A DNA stretch of 64,000 nt from Phanerodontia chrysosporium (taxonomy: Eukaryota > Basidiomycota > Agaricomycetes > Polyporales > Phanerochaetaceae), in contig MJGA01000011.1 of assembly GCA_001910725.1 (NCBI GenBank), forward strand, positions 868,001 through 932,000, given 5' to 3'. Below are positions 1 through 11,525 of this stretch, piece by piece. The notes beneath the pieces were generated by a model. The model did not search any database. It saw only the letters and a program-made list of their open reading frames with translations, and was not told the DNA's origin. Each line of letters starts with the position of its first letter. The first letter of the stretch is position 1. The translations under genes were made by a program, and so were the position numbers.

Positions 1-369
1 GACGACAACAGTGTTACTGTAACCTACCTTTAGGACGGGTAATTCGTATCGTTGTACAACATTCTCCATCCAGTGAATGAGAATGATATATAAAGCGTTG
101 CTGGAAGTACATGGTAACGGTGCAAAGTCGAAACAGACGTGAACTACTAGAAATATTAACTAAGGGATCATTAGAGCTAACATTAATCTTACGACTCCTT
201 GGTAGGTACGATAGGAAACGAAGACACGGAACTAAGATATACGAGAACGACACATAACTGGATAGCGATACTGGATACAGAAACAGCGATAGAGAGCGAA
301 CAGAGAAAGTCCAAAACATCTTGACACTGTATATATTTTCTTCGATTTTCTTTGTTTTTAGTTGCTTTT

Positions 370-2491
370 TTAGTCGATGAGCATTCGAGCACCAGCGGGC
401 TTGGGCTTGACCTCGACCATTATACCGAGACGAATCTTGAGAAGTTGTTTTATAACGGCACGGATGCCGCGCTTTTCCGATTTTTGCTGAGAGGAGGAAT
501 GGGAGCGAGAAGCAGACTTGCACGAACGAGAACTTGACGATACATCAGAGGCATTAGTGATGGGGTTGGTGTCGCTGGCGGTGTGGCGGTGATGGAGGAG
601 AGAAGGGGGTATCGCGGGTTGTTCGATAATGGGGTCTGCAGGCTTCGAGAGTTCTGCAGGCGCGTAGTGAAACCATGGGAAGGGTGTGTCGCCGTCGTTA
701 TATGGGTCAGCCGCGGGAATGTGGAGGCCTGGTTCCTTCTGAACGAGGTGGGGCGCGGTGCCCCTGTAGAGCTGTGCTTGCTGCATGGGATTAGCTTCGC
801 GTCTTGCGACGGCGTCCCAGTCACTGCACACACTCAAGTCAGCGAGCTTCTCAGAGAGCCTTGAAGGGATGCTACTTACATGTCACGGAAGTAGGGATGT
901 GCCTTGATTTCAGGAATAGTGATACGGCGACTAGGATCCTTCTCTAGCATCCGCGCGATCAAGTCGCGCGGCTTGGGATCGACCCAACTGGGGAAGGTAA
1001 GGGGAAGATCAAGGACACGGCGGTTAATCTCCTGGCGGGCATTGTGTTGTCGACACCGAAGGGCAACTGCGAAAGTGTGAGCGGATGTTCCAGGAATACA
1101 TGGTGGGTCACGTACGCCTCCAGTGATGAACACATGAAGCACCGCGCCGAGGCTCCAGATGTCCACCTCGTACGAATGTTGTCTGTTGCCGTAGAGCTGT
1201 TCAGGTGCTTGGTAGCCAGGAGTGCCGGCGGTCTCGGCGGAGAGATCGCGGCCCCGGTCTTGCGGGGCGACGTCATCCAGCTTCTCTTCCGCGGGATACA
1301 CACACCAGGCGGGGGTGTCCTCCCAGGGACGCTCGCTCTTCTCGGCGACGAAGGCCTTCGAGAGGCCGAAGTCGGCGAGGAGAATGTGTCCTTCATCGTC
1401 AATCAGAATGTTCTCGAGCTTAATGTCTCTGTGGATAATGCGGCGCTGGTGGAGGTTCTCGACCGCCACAACCTAGAGGGCATCAGTGCAAGAACAGCGA
1501 GTATGAACAAGGAGAACGTACCAGTTCTGCAAAAACGTCGCGCAAGACCTTGCTCTTGGGCACGCCAAAATTCCTGATCCTTTGCAAGAGATCGCCACCA
1601 GATGCGTATTTCTTTGCCACTGTCAGCACTGTGGCTCGATCGGGGACAAACAAGCGGACGCACCATGAGAATATAGAAGTATTCGTATTCGTCGAAGCTA
1701 CCCTCGATACCCATTGCCCACTTGCAGTCGACAAGCGACTTGCCAACGCGCTGTTCCTCGAATACCTTCGGGTAGAACGAGAGCGGAAGACGCTCCTTGT
1801 CGATAACCTTCAAGGCGTAAAAGCGATGCGTGGTCCTGTCGCGGACAAGATACACGCTTCCGAAGCCGCCGCGTCCAAGGAACTTGATCGGCTCGAAATC
1901 GTCCACACGCAGGGAACGATGGTCGGGAATGGTGGGGTCCGCAGCGATGAGGGCGTCCGGGCCGCACTTGTGGCGAGCCTGGGTGGCCTCGTCGAGAAGA
2001 GTGGCACCGCCGAGCGCCGGCGTGCAGGCGGTGGTGCCGGTGAGGAGAGTATGGATATTGGCTGGAATGTTAGGCTGGCTCGCACTTGTGCCTGAGGTGT
2101 CACGGACAACCTGGTTGTTCGTTGAAGGGTGGATGTCCTGGAGGCTGACAAGAAACGTACCTGGAGGTTATTCACAGTTAAGTGGACCTCGATTTGTTTC
2201 GTAAGCTTCAGTTGGTTGTAAGCGTCCGCCATCTCCTGCAAGAATTTGTCTTCAAGTTCTTGAGGCGAAAGTCTCTTGGACTGAGCAGAAGTCACTTAGG
2301 CTCAGTCGCGACCTGTAGCTTCTGGACAGGAGTACTAACCTTTGGAACAATGTCAGCCTCTTGAGTGGGCTTGAATAAATGTATATCACTATCAGCTACG
2401 AGGACGATGGCACTAAGCTCACCTGTGCAGCGATAGACTTGGTCATTGTGAATCGAGACTTGATATTCGTCATGTAGATCGTGAACTTCAT
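370..2491 (-). CDS. Serine/threonine protein kinase, AGC-like
   Basis: Phosphorylates protein Ser/Thr; substrate unknown. The spliced protein has a short N-terminal region, a glycine-rich loop (GRGGFGSVY, near 1875), the VAIK-type lysine (ALKVIDK), the catalytic loop HRDIKLEN (near 1435), DFG (LLADFGLS), an APE-like PEQ and the subdomain XI arginine. A Ser-rich tail of about 150 residues ends in basic residues. The start was chosen at 2491, where ATG opens a short exon ending GCACAG|GTGAGC; further exons join in phase (AQ|PTQEADIVPK|SKRLSPQ). Intron ends such as ATG|GTGCGT to AAAG|AAATAC restore the expected ILMKYASGGDL. Near 1031 the frame breaks by one base between LPFGVDNTMPAR and EINRRVLDLPL; one extra G would repair it. 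The closest subfamily could not be decided by eye. Confidence 0.8.
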
Positions 2492-2945
2492 GTCGGTTGT
2501 CTTCTTGAGGGTCGTGATAAGTAGTGAAGGGCGGGGACGTGTCGGGCGGACTGGCGAGATGAAAGGGAACAAGAAAGAAGGGACAGGGTGTTCATCACCC
2601 GCTATGTGGCTTTTGAAGGTCGCGGCGCGATTCACGGGTAGCACAGAATAGGCAAGTTCGCAGGAGAAGAAGCATGAAGGTCAGCCTCAAGAGCACTCGC
2701 TGTTGTGGTGATCGCGTCATATCAAGGCTGACATCTCGATATGACGCGTTCACCGTTGCAGCAGAGCTCAATGGCTGACAGTAACTCCTATAGGCAAAGG
2801 TAGGCGTGTTCTGCCTACGGAAGTATCACGGCTGGACGATCGCTTGTATCTAGTATTAAGAGTATGGCATCTGACTACATGAGCAGCTACGGAACTGAAC
2901 ATGAACGCTTACTCGCATGAATATGAATTCGCCACGTACCACATT
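2492..2945. other. Intergenic: kinase promoter and ATP11 3' side
   Basis: This 454-bp gap lies between two minus-strand genes, so it holds the 5' flank of the kinase and the 3' flank of the ATP11 gene. An open frame continues upstream of the kinase start to 2644, but it looks like untranslated leader. No RNA gene or repeat was recognised. Confidence 0.5.
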
Positions 2946-4113
2946 TTAGGCGGAGAAGTCTGCATGCTTAAGCAAGTCTTCCCATTTGAACTCGGCCGGG
3001 TTCTCGTGGAAAGTCTTCAGAAGCTTCGCGCCCTCCTCTTGCTCGTCCTTCCACAGGTAAAACTTCTGCGTACACATAGCAAGAAGTTGAGCGTCCTGTT
3101 GGTTAAGCAGGTATCGACCGTCGCCATCCGGTGATGCAGCCGCACCAGACGACGATGGAGTTATCTCGCCGCGCAGGAGGACGAGACCATGCGACTGTGC
3201 CAGGTCCGTGTAGTGCGTTAGCACCAGGTATGGCGTCGCGAATGAATTCCGCAGCTTGTATTCCTGCAGAGGCGTAAATAAAATAGTGGACGTCTGTGGG
3301 TTGCCCGAGGGCGCTGGCTTCTGGAAGAGTTCTGTCTTGACGGTGGGGTCGGCAGGAGAGCCATGGAAGGCCCACTCCATGAAGTAGAACTCGTAGGCGC
3401 GTTGGTCTGCACCTGCTTCTGGGGCATCTCGCGGGACAGGCACCACAAAGCGAGGGTATTTCGCAGCAACATCCGCCATCTTTCGGTAGGTGGCGACTGG
3501 AATCGCGGCGCAGAGATAGCCCCGGCCAGTTCCTCCAGAGCGCGAGCCATGGTAGGCACGCCAGAGTAGCTCGATCTGATCCGCAGTATGCGGTGTCTGC
3601 ACAAGCTTTTCAAGGTTCAGAATGTTGGACAAAGGCTGTGAGAGGTGAGCGACGACGGGAATTGCGGGCAACATCTCTTGGAACGTGCCTTGACTGGAGA
3701 GCTGTCCTTGCGCGGTGTTGAAGGTGCAGCAGCGGCTTCGGCCGCCGCTGGACTTGCCACCTGCTGCGATTGTGCTGAGGACTCTGTAGCTTTTGGTGTC
3801 TGGAAGGGCAAAGGTTTGGCCAGCCTTTCCTTCCTCTTAGCTTTCTCCTGCTCCTTCATCTTCGCTTTGAGTTCTTCGACCGTAAGACCTTCTCTGTTCA
3901 CGCTTAGACGAGGACAATCAGCACTGCGTATGAGACGTACTCTGCGGCTCTCTTCTGAAGCTTCTCCGCGTACTTGGATGCGTAGTCAATTCTCTGCGAC
4001 GGGTAGAGTTCCTCCCGCCATCCAAGTGATGTGCTGAAGCGTAGAAGCGACCGGCCGGCTGGCACAGAGGGCCCCGCCCACCTGTGGACAGCGTGTCTGA
4101 GTAGCATAGACAT
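2946..4113 (-). CDS. ATP11: Mitochondrial F1-ATPase assembly factor Atp11
   Basis: Chaperone that binds the F1 beta subunit in the mitochondrial matrix during ATP synthase assembly (established for the family). Exon 1 starts at 4113 and encodes a basic, Arg/Ser-rich presequence (MSMLLRHAVHRW...), as expected for matrix import. Next comes a Lys/Glu-rich helix (LTVEELKAKMKEQEKAKRKE), then the Atp11 core: VKPLSNILNLEKL, the LLWRAYH segment, YPRFVVPVPRD and LQEYKLRNSFATPYLVLTHY, then an LLRGE motif. Length is normal for the family (about 300 residues). The intron at 3636-3688 needs a GC donor (AAG|GCACGT ... CTCACAG), which joins SSPVK to PLSNIL in frame; without it the frame breaks. Stop TAA at 2946-2948. 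Confidence 0.9.
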
Positions 4114-4345
4114 GGCCGAACGCTGCTTAGGCCAGATTATAGACGAAGGGCCTGACGGCGCAGGTGGATGCAGACAGAGAACGGATGCTGCTCGTAGCGC
4201 CCAAATAGGCACGAACCTGACGATGGTTTCCGAGAATGGTGTATATACATAGTTCCAAGCAATATACAAGAAGTCGTAGCACTGTGTACATACAATAATC
4301 CAAGGACTATCTCGAGCAGCTGGTATCACATCCCACAAAAACAAA

Positions 4346-5140
4346 TCACTGTGCTTTCTTCTTGTTCCCCTTCTCAGCGCGCCGAAGGGTGTTCGCTAGG
4401 GTTCCTCCAAAGTAATAAAGGCACGCAGAAGGGAACAGGATCCAAAGACTAGAGTGGTTACTCAGCACAGATATCAAGTGTACATCGGCTTCACTCACCC
4501 GTTCGGTACGATCCAGAGCCAGAACAGCGTAGCGAGGTCGTTGTGCCCTGTGGAGCATTGCCCGCAGAAGTATTCGACCAGGAGGTAGAGCACGGTCTTC
4601 GACAGGGTCATAATAACGCTAGCAAAGCCAACGAGAGGTGCGACAGCAGAGCCCTGAGCGTGCGCAAGGTACAAGTACCAGATGTTCAGGAAGTTCTCCA
4701 CGAGATTCAGCACCGCTGGAGTAGACACCATGAGCTTTGCTGGTAAACGCGATTGCATGGACTTACATTGCGCGTTTGTAAAGCCGTCACCTCGTTCAAG
4801 AGCAGGTATGCCGTACACCTGCAGGTAGAACACGTGAGAACGCGACCTAGCTCTTCGTGGTAACGAGTCACGCACATAATCGACGTCTTGGTACAAAGAG
4901 TATGGAGACCAGATCCAATGCAGGTCACCGCCGCGCATCGAGCGTGGCCTGACGAAGAATATTTAGCAACGGCAGGTTTGAACGGCCTAAAATCGCGTTA
5001 CCGCATGAGACAGTAGCCAGCATCCCAGAAGATCACGGGTATGCTCAGAGCGAACCTGCGAGACTGTTAGCACTGGGTTCGGTCATTATGGCCGAGAATG
5101 CGCACCACGCAGAGATCCAGAGGGGCGACTTGTAAGCCAT
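4346..5140 (-). CDS. Conserved fungal multi-pass membrane protein
   Basis: Function unknown to me. The spliced protein is about 230 residues with four or more hydrophobic segments. Recognisable pieces in order are MAYKSPLWISAW, FALSIPVIFWDAGYCLMRPR, SPYSLYQDVDYVYG, GFTNAQSKL, ENFLNIWYLYLAH, SKTVLYLLVEYFCG, GHND and LFWLWIVPNGLWILFPS, with a Lys-rich C-terminus (GNKKKAQ). The pattern recalls small fungal membrane proteins of emopamil-binding (EXPERA-like) topology; this is a resemblance, not an assignment. Five introns of about 50 nt join in phase; the first ends TGCTAAC...TCGCAG, a clear branch site and acceptor. The start at 5140 is preferred because upstream frame is Ser/Pro low-complexity. 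Confidence 0.75.
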
Positions 5141-5256
5141 GTTGGACGAGCTGGACGACGACGACGGTGGTGGTGGTGAGGATGAAACGACCGCGTGAAC
5201 AGCCACGGATGTGCTCTCAGGCGCGTGGGAACTAGTCGAGGCGTGTTCAGACGCGC

Positions 5257-5634
5257 CTAGGCCTTCGTCTTCACTCTCCACGTCCGCTCGACGCCCTCGA
5301 CGGCTTGCACGCGATTCCACGTGTTGCTCTTCAACGAGAACCCCTCCTGCTCGAGTCTTTGTTCAAAGTTCGCGCTCCATATCTCCCCGTGCGCCGACAC
5401 TCCCCGCCGAACCCAGTGATCTCGTGGTGATGGTTGATACGCGAAGTTGCTTTCATCCTTTGTGTACTGGGGGTCACGGAATCGCGCTGAATGGCTGGCA
5501 GAGAATACCATCATCCCTGCGAGGCTTGTGGAACGAGTTGGTTGGACAGTGCGCAGTGGCCAAAATGGAATATGTTGGTGGAACACAAAAAAGGTGGCCA
5601 ACGACATGAATCCCACGAGGCCCACGGCACGCAA
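5257..5634 (-). CDS. Small hypothetical protein with N-terminal hydrophobic segment
   Basis: A single uninterrupted frame of 125 codons. It begins with a hydrophobic stretch (VGLVGFMSLATFFVF) that could be a membrane anchor or mitochondrial presequence, followed by a polar, aromatic-rich region (FAYQPSPRDHWVRRG) and a basic end. It lies 116 bp upstream of the membrane protein gene on the same strand, so it might also be that gene's leader. I do not recognise a family. It is kept because its composition is protein-like and its frame is longer than other frames nearby. Confidence 0.35.
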   Translation of the reverse strand: MRAVGLVGFMSLATFFVFHQHIPFWPLRTVQPTRSTSLAGMMVFSASHSARFRDPQYTKDESNFAYQPSPRDHWVRRGVSAHGEIWSANFEQRLEQEGFSLKSNTWNRVQAVEGVERTWRVKTKA

Positions 5635-7381
5635 AGCGCGGCGAGCCCCACCGCGCGCTGTGCATGAAGCTCACTGTGTTGAACGTTGCACACGAAGGCT
5701 ACATCACTCTCAAGGACGAGGGCCATGTCAGGTCGTCGACCTGCAACCTTGTCAGTCGGACGCCGAGGACCATGTGGCGCCTGCCTCGGCGATACCTCCG
5801 CTGCAAATTGCTGACCAGCGACCGCAATCTGGCTGCTATTTGTTGTGGCTACGCCGGCGACTCACGCGGTGGCATATGCTGGCAGATCGATATGTACGCT
5901 GTTCTGCTTGGGACTCCTCAGCGGACGTGCTGCATACGAAGCCAGATCCTGAGCTCCGGCGTACCCGGCTACGAACACGGTGTGCATGCTTCAAATTGTT
6001 CTTTCCCGCTCTTCATCACCTATTGACCTAACCGAAAGAGACTCCGCGTAGATCGTAGCATGTGTTCATATCGTCATGAGCTGATACAGCGTATCACGTT
6101 GGTTAAGACTGAACTTTCTAGACCCTCATGTCTGCTCTCCAGGTCTCCTGTGTCCGCATTGGGTGCCAGTATGTCTCCGTCTTTACTATTGGTACTGTTA
6201 GTCCACTGACACCTCTTCTTCATTATACACTGCTGGAATGTCGCATCAAGCTAGGAGAAAATGATTCACCGGTCAAGCGAACCATATCGCTCCAAAGGAG
6301 AATGCGTCGAAAGTAATCACGTTCTTCTATTCACCGACCGAAGAGGGAGCCAACACGGCATGCCTCCTCCAAGTAGCAATTAAACCGTCACGGTCCGTCT
6401 TTCTCCATGAATCGATGCAGATCTATTGAACTTCTTCATAATGAATTGCCTTCAGGCCTAAAACTTGCTATTTCTTCCACCGACCCACCGGACCTCTGGC
6501 ATGTCGCGCAAGAATATCTGCATCTACTGCCTCGAAACTTTGTATTCACCGAGTTCAATGACGGCTGCCGCCTCTCGGCGCGCCATCCGAGTGCCGTTCT
6601 GAATAGACTATTCAAGTGGACATGACCTGGGTCCGTCTCCCGCGGCGGCGCCCTGGTGGTCTCACCCGCGTGTCAGCATCCGCTAAATCTGGCGGAGCGC
6701 TGTTCTCGCGTGTTACCGGTCTGGTACGTCGTCTAGAAATCTTTTGATACCTCCGCCACATTCGAACGCTGCAGGGATCCGAACGTGCCCGCCTGGTTGG
6801 ACGCGGCGGGAATACGGAGCGGTCATATGTGAGCGCCTAATACCGCCATGTGATCGTGTTGCAGCGACGCGCATCCTGCTGAATGGGTGTATCTTCCGAA
6901 GTACAGGCAGAAACTCTCTGAAGAGCTTTCTCTACCCAGATGGCCTAGAGTTAAACCGTCGTTCTGGCTTCTGGCCGGCTGCTGTCTCTCTCCCCCATCA
7001 GACCAACGATTTGTTGCTCGCGCTGCAGTGTTCGTCGAAGAAGCAACCCAATGTGATGACAGGTGAGAGAGCGCGTGGACGTCAGTCATGAGTAGAGGCG
7101 TCCATGTTGTACGCGACGAACTTCGCATCATATTTCCACTTGGTCTAGATCTCTACCTCATCTCCAAATGATCTCCAGCCTCAAAAATGTATGCTCTCCT
7201 CGGTCGTCTGCCTTCTGAATGCGTGTAATTCTCAGACATGCCGTTCGCTCCTAAGCGACCATCTGTTTTGCTAATGTTCGCAGCCGTTTTTCTAGGACCT
7301 TTTGCGGCAACACACCCGAAGTGCCGTATTCGCCAAGTGCCCATGACACGAAGAAAGAAACTGGTCCCATAGCAATTCGAG
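5635..7381. other. Long intergenic stretch without recognised genes
   Basis: About 1.75 kb. Frames of up to about 190 codons occur on the plus strand but show no family motifs, no signal peptide and no convincing splice-joined extension. The right end is the promoter of the GH16 gene. No RNA gene or repeat was seen. Confidence 0.4.
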
Positions 7382-7389
7382 CATAAAAG
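7382..7389 (+). promoter_or_regulatory. TATA-like box of the GH16 gene
   Basis: CATAAAAG lies about 70 bp upstream of the ATG at 7457, a normal spacing for a TATA element with a short leader. It is the only such motif close to this start. Confidence 0.5.
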
Positions 7390-7456
7390 GGCCTCTGTGC
7401 TTCGCTCCTAGATAGCCAGACACTTCCGCACCTCTTAGCTCCTCGTAGCATCCAAA

Positions 7457-8839
7457 ATGCGCTTCGCCGCCCTCGCTTCCCTCGTCGCTGCTGCGCTCAT
7501 TCCTAGCAGCTACGCTGCCACCTACCACCTCGAAGACAATTGGGTTGGCTCTGCCTTCCTGAGCACCTTCACTCACGAGGCTATTGCGGACCCGACGCAC
7601 GGACGGGTGTAAGTGCCTGGCCTATGTTGCGCGACAGCCTACTCATCCCCGGCCAGAAACTACGTCGACCAGGCAACCGCCCTTGCAAAGAACTTGACCT
7701 ATGCTAGTGGCGACACCCTCATCCTCCGTGCTGACCACACCACCACCCTGAGCCCGAGCGGCCCCGGTAGGAACAGTGTCCGCATCCGGAGTATCAAAAC
7801 CTACACCACGCATGTCGCTGTGTACGTTACCCTTACCCTGTGCTCGTTTGTGCAGCATGTGGGCTGACGTCTCTCCGCCCCTGCCAGCTTCGATGTGCGC
7901 CACATGCCCCAGGGCTGCGGTACTTGGCCCGCTGCATGGGAGACCGACGAAGGTGATTGGCCCAATGGGGGCGAAGTGGACATCGTATGTCCCTCGACAC
8001 ATGTAGCTTTCTACGGCTGCTGACGGCTGTGCCTTGGTTCTATCGGACTCTACTTGCTCTGTCTAACAGTGAGTTACTTCGCCGATAAGCGTAATGATGC
8101 AACCACTAACCCCGATGCTTCTCCAGGATCGAGGGCGTCAACGACCAATCGCCGAACGCGATGACACTCCACACCGGCGCGAACTGCGCCATGCCCGCGA
8201 GCCGCACGATGACCGGCCACGCCACGAACAACAACTGCGATGTGAACACGGACGGAAACACAGGCTGCGGTGTCCAGGCGCCCACGGCCAACAGCTACGG
8301 CCCGTCCTTCAACGCGAACGGCGGCGGCTGGTACGCGATGGAGCGCACGAACAGCTTCATCAAGGTCTGGTTCTTCCCCCGCAACGCCGGTAACGTCCCC
8401 AACGACATCGCGAGTGGCCCTGCGACGATCAATACGGACAACTGGGTGCGCATTGGACTCGGGTGCCACCATGTACATCGCGTACTGATCCCATTTTTTT
8501 CCTGCAAAACTTATAGGGCACGCCAACTGCCTTCTTCCCGAACACCGACTGCGACATCGGCTCCCACTTTGATGCCAATAACATTATCATCAACCTCACC
8601 TTCTGTGAGTGCTTCCGTACGCCACATTTCAATCAATCGCTGACTGTCACCATGCAGGCGGTGACTGGGCCGGCCAGGCGTCCATCTTCAATGGCGGCAG
8701 CTGCGTTGGTGAGAATCTTGGCATGATATACCTTTCAGCGTCAGCAGGCTGACATCTCCTTGCAGACTACGTCAACAACAACCCCAGTGCGTTCGCTAAC
8801 GCATACTGGGACATCGCCTCGGTCCGGGTCTACCAGTAA
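7457..8839 (+). CDS. Secreted GH16 endo-beta-1,3(4)-glucanase-like enzyme
   Basis: Predicted extracellular hydrolase of beta-1,3 or mixed-linkage glucan. The N-terminus MRFAALASLVAAALIPSSYA is a classical signal peptide. The domain starts YHLEDNWVGSAFLSTFTHEA and continues through FDVRHMPQGCGTWPAAWETD to the GH16 catalytic signature GGEVDI/IEGVND, whose two glutamates are nucleophile and acid/base. Later blocks are NTDNCWGTP-type (here DNW|GTPTAFFPNTDCDI), LTFCGDWAGQ and the terminal WDIASVRVYQ. Seven or so exons join at GT-AG introns, one of them (GTGCGC...TTATAG) restoring NWGTP. At the intron dividing the catalytic signature (7985-8126) the frame fails by one base: GACATC|GTATGT...CCAG|GATCGAG. 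One G too many at 8127 is the simplest explanation. Convergent with the GH5 gene. Confidence 0.9.
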
Positions 8840-9095
8840 ATTTGCACTGAGTCCAAGATGACAAAAAACCACGCGCATTTTGTTGTGTTTTTCTCGACAT
8901 CTGTGCTGCCGCCACGAGATGGCGAGATGTAAACTTACTTTGTATATATGTTGTGTATGCCTCTTCTAGATGTTGTATTTCATATACCAGAGGGCTAAAT
9001 ATACATGGGCCCGGAGTTCACAAACTGCTCGCAATTTGAACGAAGATGATGGATATCTCAACAAGTGCAGGACGTGATAGCTACCCCAACCGACC

Positions 9096-10592
9096 TCAGA
9101 GAAGCCAAGGCGAGAAGTCGAAAGCGGCGTTCGCATTTGATGCTGCTTTCGCCGCAGCCTGCAGCGTTGGCCAAGACGGGTCGCCGATGAGTCCGATCTC
9201 ATAGTCCTGATCCCACTAGAGTGATCGCTGTCAGTCAGAGCTGATTAATGCACATGAATATTTCTGTAACTTACATGCGGGTCCGCGTTCGGGATGACCT
9301 GCCAGTAGAGCCAAGGCAGCCCAGCGGCTGTGATCTGGCTCGCCCAGGCCTGGATATTGGCGTTGCGTTGCGAGGTCGAGAGCACGCTCCCGCTCGGGCA
9401 GTTATTGTTTTCCGTGGTGTAGTAGCAAGCACCCCTATAGTTAAGTTGCTTCGTCATGTGGACTGGCAATTATGAGCCAGTGCGCACCACTCTTCCATGA
9501 GCAGCTTCTTTCCGGCTGCCTGCGCACGCTGGACGTAGGTCTGGATTGCGGAAGTCGAGTAGTCGCCAGTACCGTAGGCGTGGATGGAGATGGCGTCAAG
9601 GGAGGCACAGGTGAGCCAGTTCGGCTGCACAGACTCGTCCATCCAGGACTCTCCGCCGGTAATGACGAGAATCTGTAGGGAAAGTCGTTAGCAGAATGAA
9701 AAGATGGGGAGAAAGCTGCCATACACCGGTATTGCCGTTGAGTTCGTTCTTGATCGTGGTAGCTCTGTCACACTGCCTGGTGTACGAGGTCAGGATTCAC
9801 GTCATATATTAGAGCAGCAGGAGCCGACCATTGCTGGTGCTGCTCGATGTAGTCTTGTCCCTGGAGCACATCCCCATCAGCTTATGGCAGAACACTATTG
9901 AGATGTGCTTGCGCACCTTGCCTATCATAGCCTCATTCTCCGCCTCGAATGCGAAGATATGGTTGTTCAGCTCTTTCCAGGGCTTGCCTATCTGGGGATT
10001 GACGTGATTCATAATGTACTGCAGCCGCTTGTCGAATGCCTGCTGGGGCCAGGCTTGCTCATAGAAGTAGCCTGTGCCATATTCTACACCGTAGACGTCA
10101 CCGCCCGCAAGGGCGTTGAACGTATGCATGGTGATAATAAGCTGCGGAGGCGGATCAGCTCTCAGAGATCGGCAATTCCTAGTGCATGCTTCACCTTGAT
10201 GCCGTAGTTGTAAGCTTCCATCATGAAGTCATCCAGTAGGTTTAGGATCGTAGGATCATAGCACGACTGGTCACCGTTGCAAATCTGGTTGGGCTCCACA
10301 TCCGGGAAAGGCGTGATATACGTGCCCTTGAGGTCCGTTTCGGACTGCCCGTTGATCCACACGCGCAGGACCTTCATGTCCGCGCTCTGCAGACCTCTGT
10401 GGCAGCTGGTCAGTGCATTCCTGGCAATGAATTACGGACCCAGGCTTACTTCAAGAGTGTGGTGCGATCTGTGGAACTGATGCCTGCGGCATAATACAGG
10501 TTAGATCCCGCGAAGGACTTTGCTGCGAACGTCGACGGTACGGATAGGAGTGCAGTCGAAAGAGCTAACAGAGAAAGCTTGCCGAAGAGCAT
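9096..10592 (-). CDS. Secreted GH5 family glycoside hydrolase (mannanase/glucanase-like)
   Basis: Predicted secreted TIM-barrel hydrolase acting on plant or fungal beta-glycan. The start at 10592 opens MLFGKLSLLALSTALLSVPS, a clear signal peptide ending TFA-A. Mature protein begins SFAGSNLYYAAG. Barrel strands include MKVLRVWING, an acid/base segment FAFEAENEAM (Asn-Glu pair) and a nucleophile segment LLMEEWCA near 9500; ISIHAYG and LPWLYWQVIPN follow. The last exon ends FDFSPWLL, stop at 9096. Introns are short and in phase. GH5 membership rests on the NE and EE motifs; the subfamily and substrate cannot be fixed by eye. A TATAAAGA box lies 59 bp upstream. Confidence 0.85.
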
Positions 10593-10650
10593 GTTAGGCC
10601 TTAAGAGGTGCTCAAGCAGTCCTACTGCAGCGGTAGCGGATGTAGCTGCT

Positions 10651-10658
10651 CTTTATAC
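10651..10658 (-). promoter_or_regulatory. TATA box of the GH5 gene
   Basis: On the minus strand the sequence reads TATAAAGA, 59 bp before the start at 10592, matching the usual position for a secreted, inducible fungal enzyme gene. Confidence 0.55.
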
Positions 10659-11525
10659 TGGCATTGTAGCGTATTTCGCTTCACGGTCTCGGGCAGACGT
10701 GTGCGACGAAGTGAGGCTGTATGGCAGGGCACATTGATGAGAGTGAAATGGGCGGGACCGGGATGCGACAGGTGCTGATCTGGGCCTCGTGTATGTGCGC
10801 GACGCTCGGAGGCCACAGTTGATTGTGCCTAAAGGGATGTCTGGTTAACGAGAGTGCAGTGCGGACAAATGAGCACAGCGCACCTGATGCCCTCATGACC
10901 GAGATGTCAGCGTACCAAAGCTCCATGGCTTATGGACCGAAGCAGCTGGCCCGCGAGCAACATGCGGCGCCGAAAGGCTATATCATGTGTTGCTAGAGAT
11001 AGAACCGCTTGATGCTGCCAACAACTGTCAAATGAATGCCATTGATGGGGGTGAGCCATACGAAACACGCTGCTCTCAGCATGAGCGATGGAAGGGCGCT
11101 CCGTGCGGTAGCTTCGTTCGCCTTCCTGTTGCAACCCCTGTTTTTCTATCGTTCGTCCCGTCCTACTGCCGCGTACGCTGGACGAGGGGTGGTAGCAAGT
11201 GGATAGTGAGCCCGAGTTTTAACCTTAGGATGCCTACGACGGCATTTGAGCATACGGCCGACCTCTCGAACCGAATAACGACCATGAGAGCGGAAGGGGA
11301 CCGCGAGCTATGCACGGACTCCGGCCCAACATGCGAATCGTTGATGGGGCTATTTCCCGCTTTGGAAGGCGTTGTAGTACAATGGACGTTCCGATTACTG
11401 TTCGAGGTCGCAGACTCGAAGCAATGCGCAGCGGAGGAGCATGTAATGACAGTGGTACAATGTGCGATGTCAAGCATATGAAGTGGAATGCGTCTCCGCC
11501 ACAGGCGCCGCTGGAGGTTGACTCG
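10659..11525. other. Intergenic, GH5 upstream region
   Basis: About 870 bp between the GH5 promoter and the 3' end of the next minus-strand gene. Short frames on both strands lack motifs. It probably carries GH5 control sites, but none was recognised. Confidence 0.4.

Noticed and set aside
1031..1150. GC-AG intron explaining the kinase 1 frame break
   Set aside because: It would remove the LPFG motif expected in this kinase subdomain; a missing base fits better.
8074..8526. Minus-strand frame of 150 codons
   Set aside because: Antisense shadow of the GH16 exon, which has clear catalytic-domain motifs on the plus strand.
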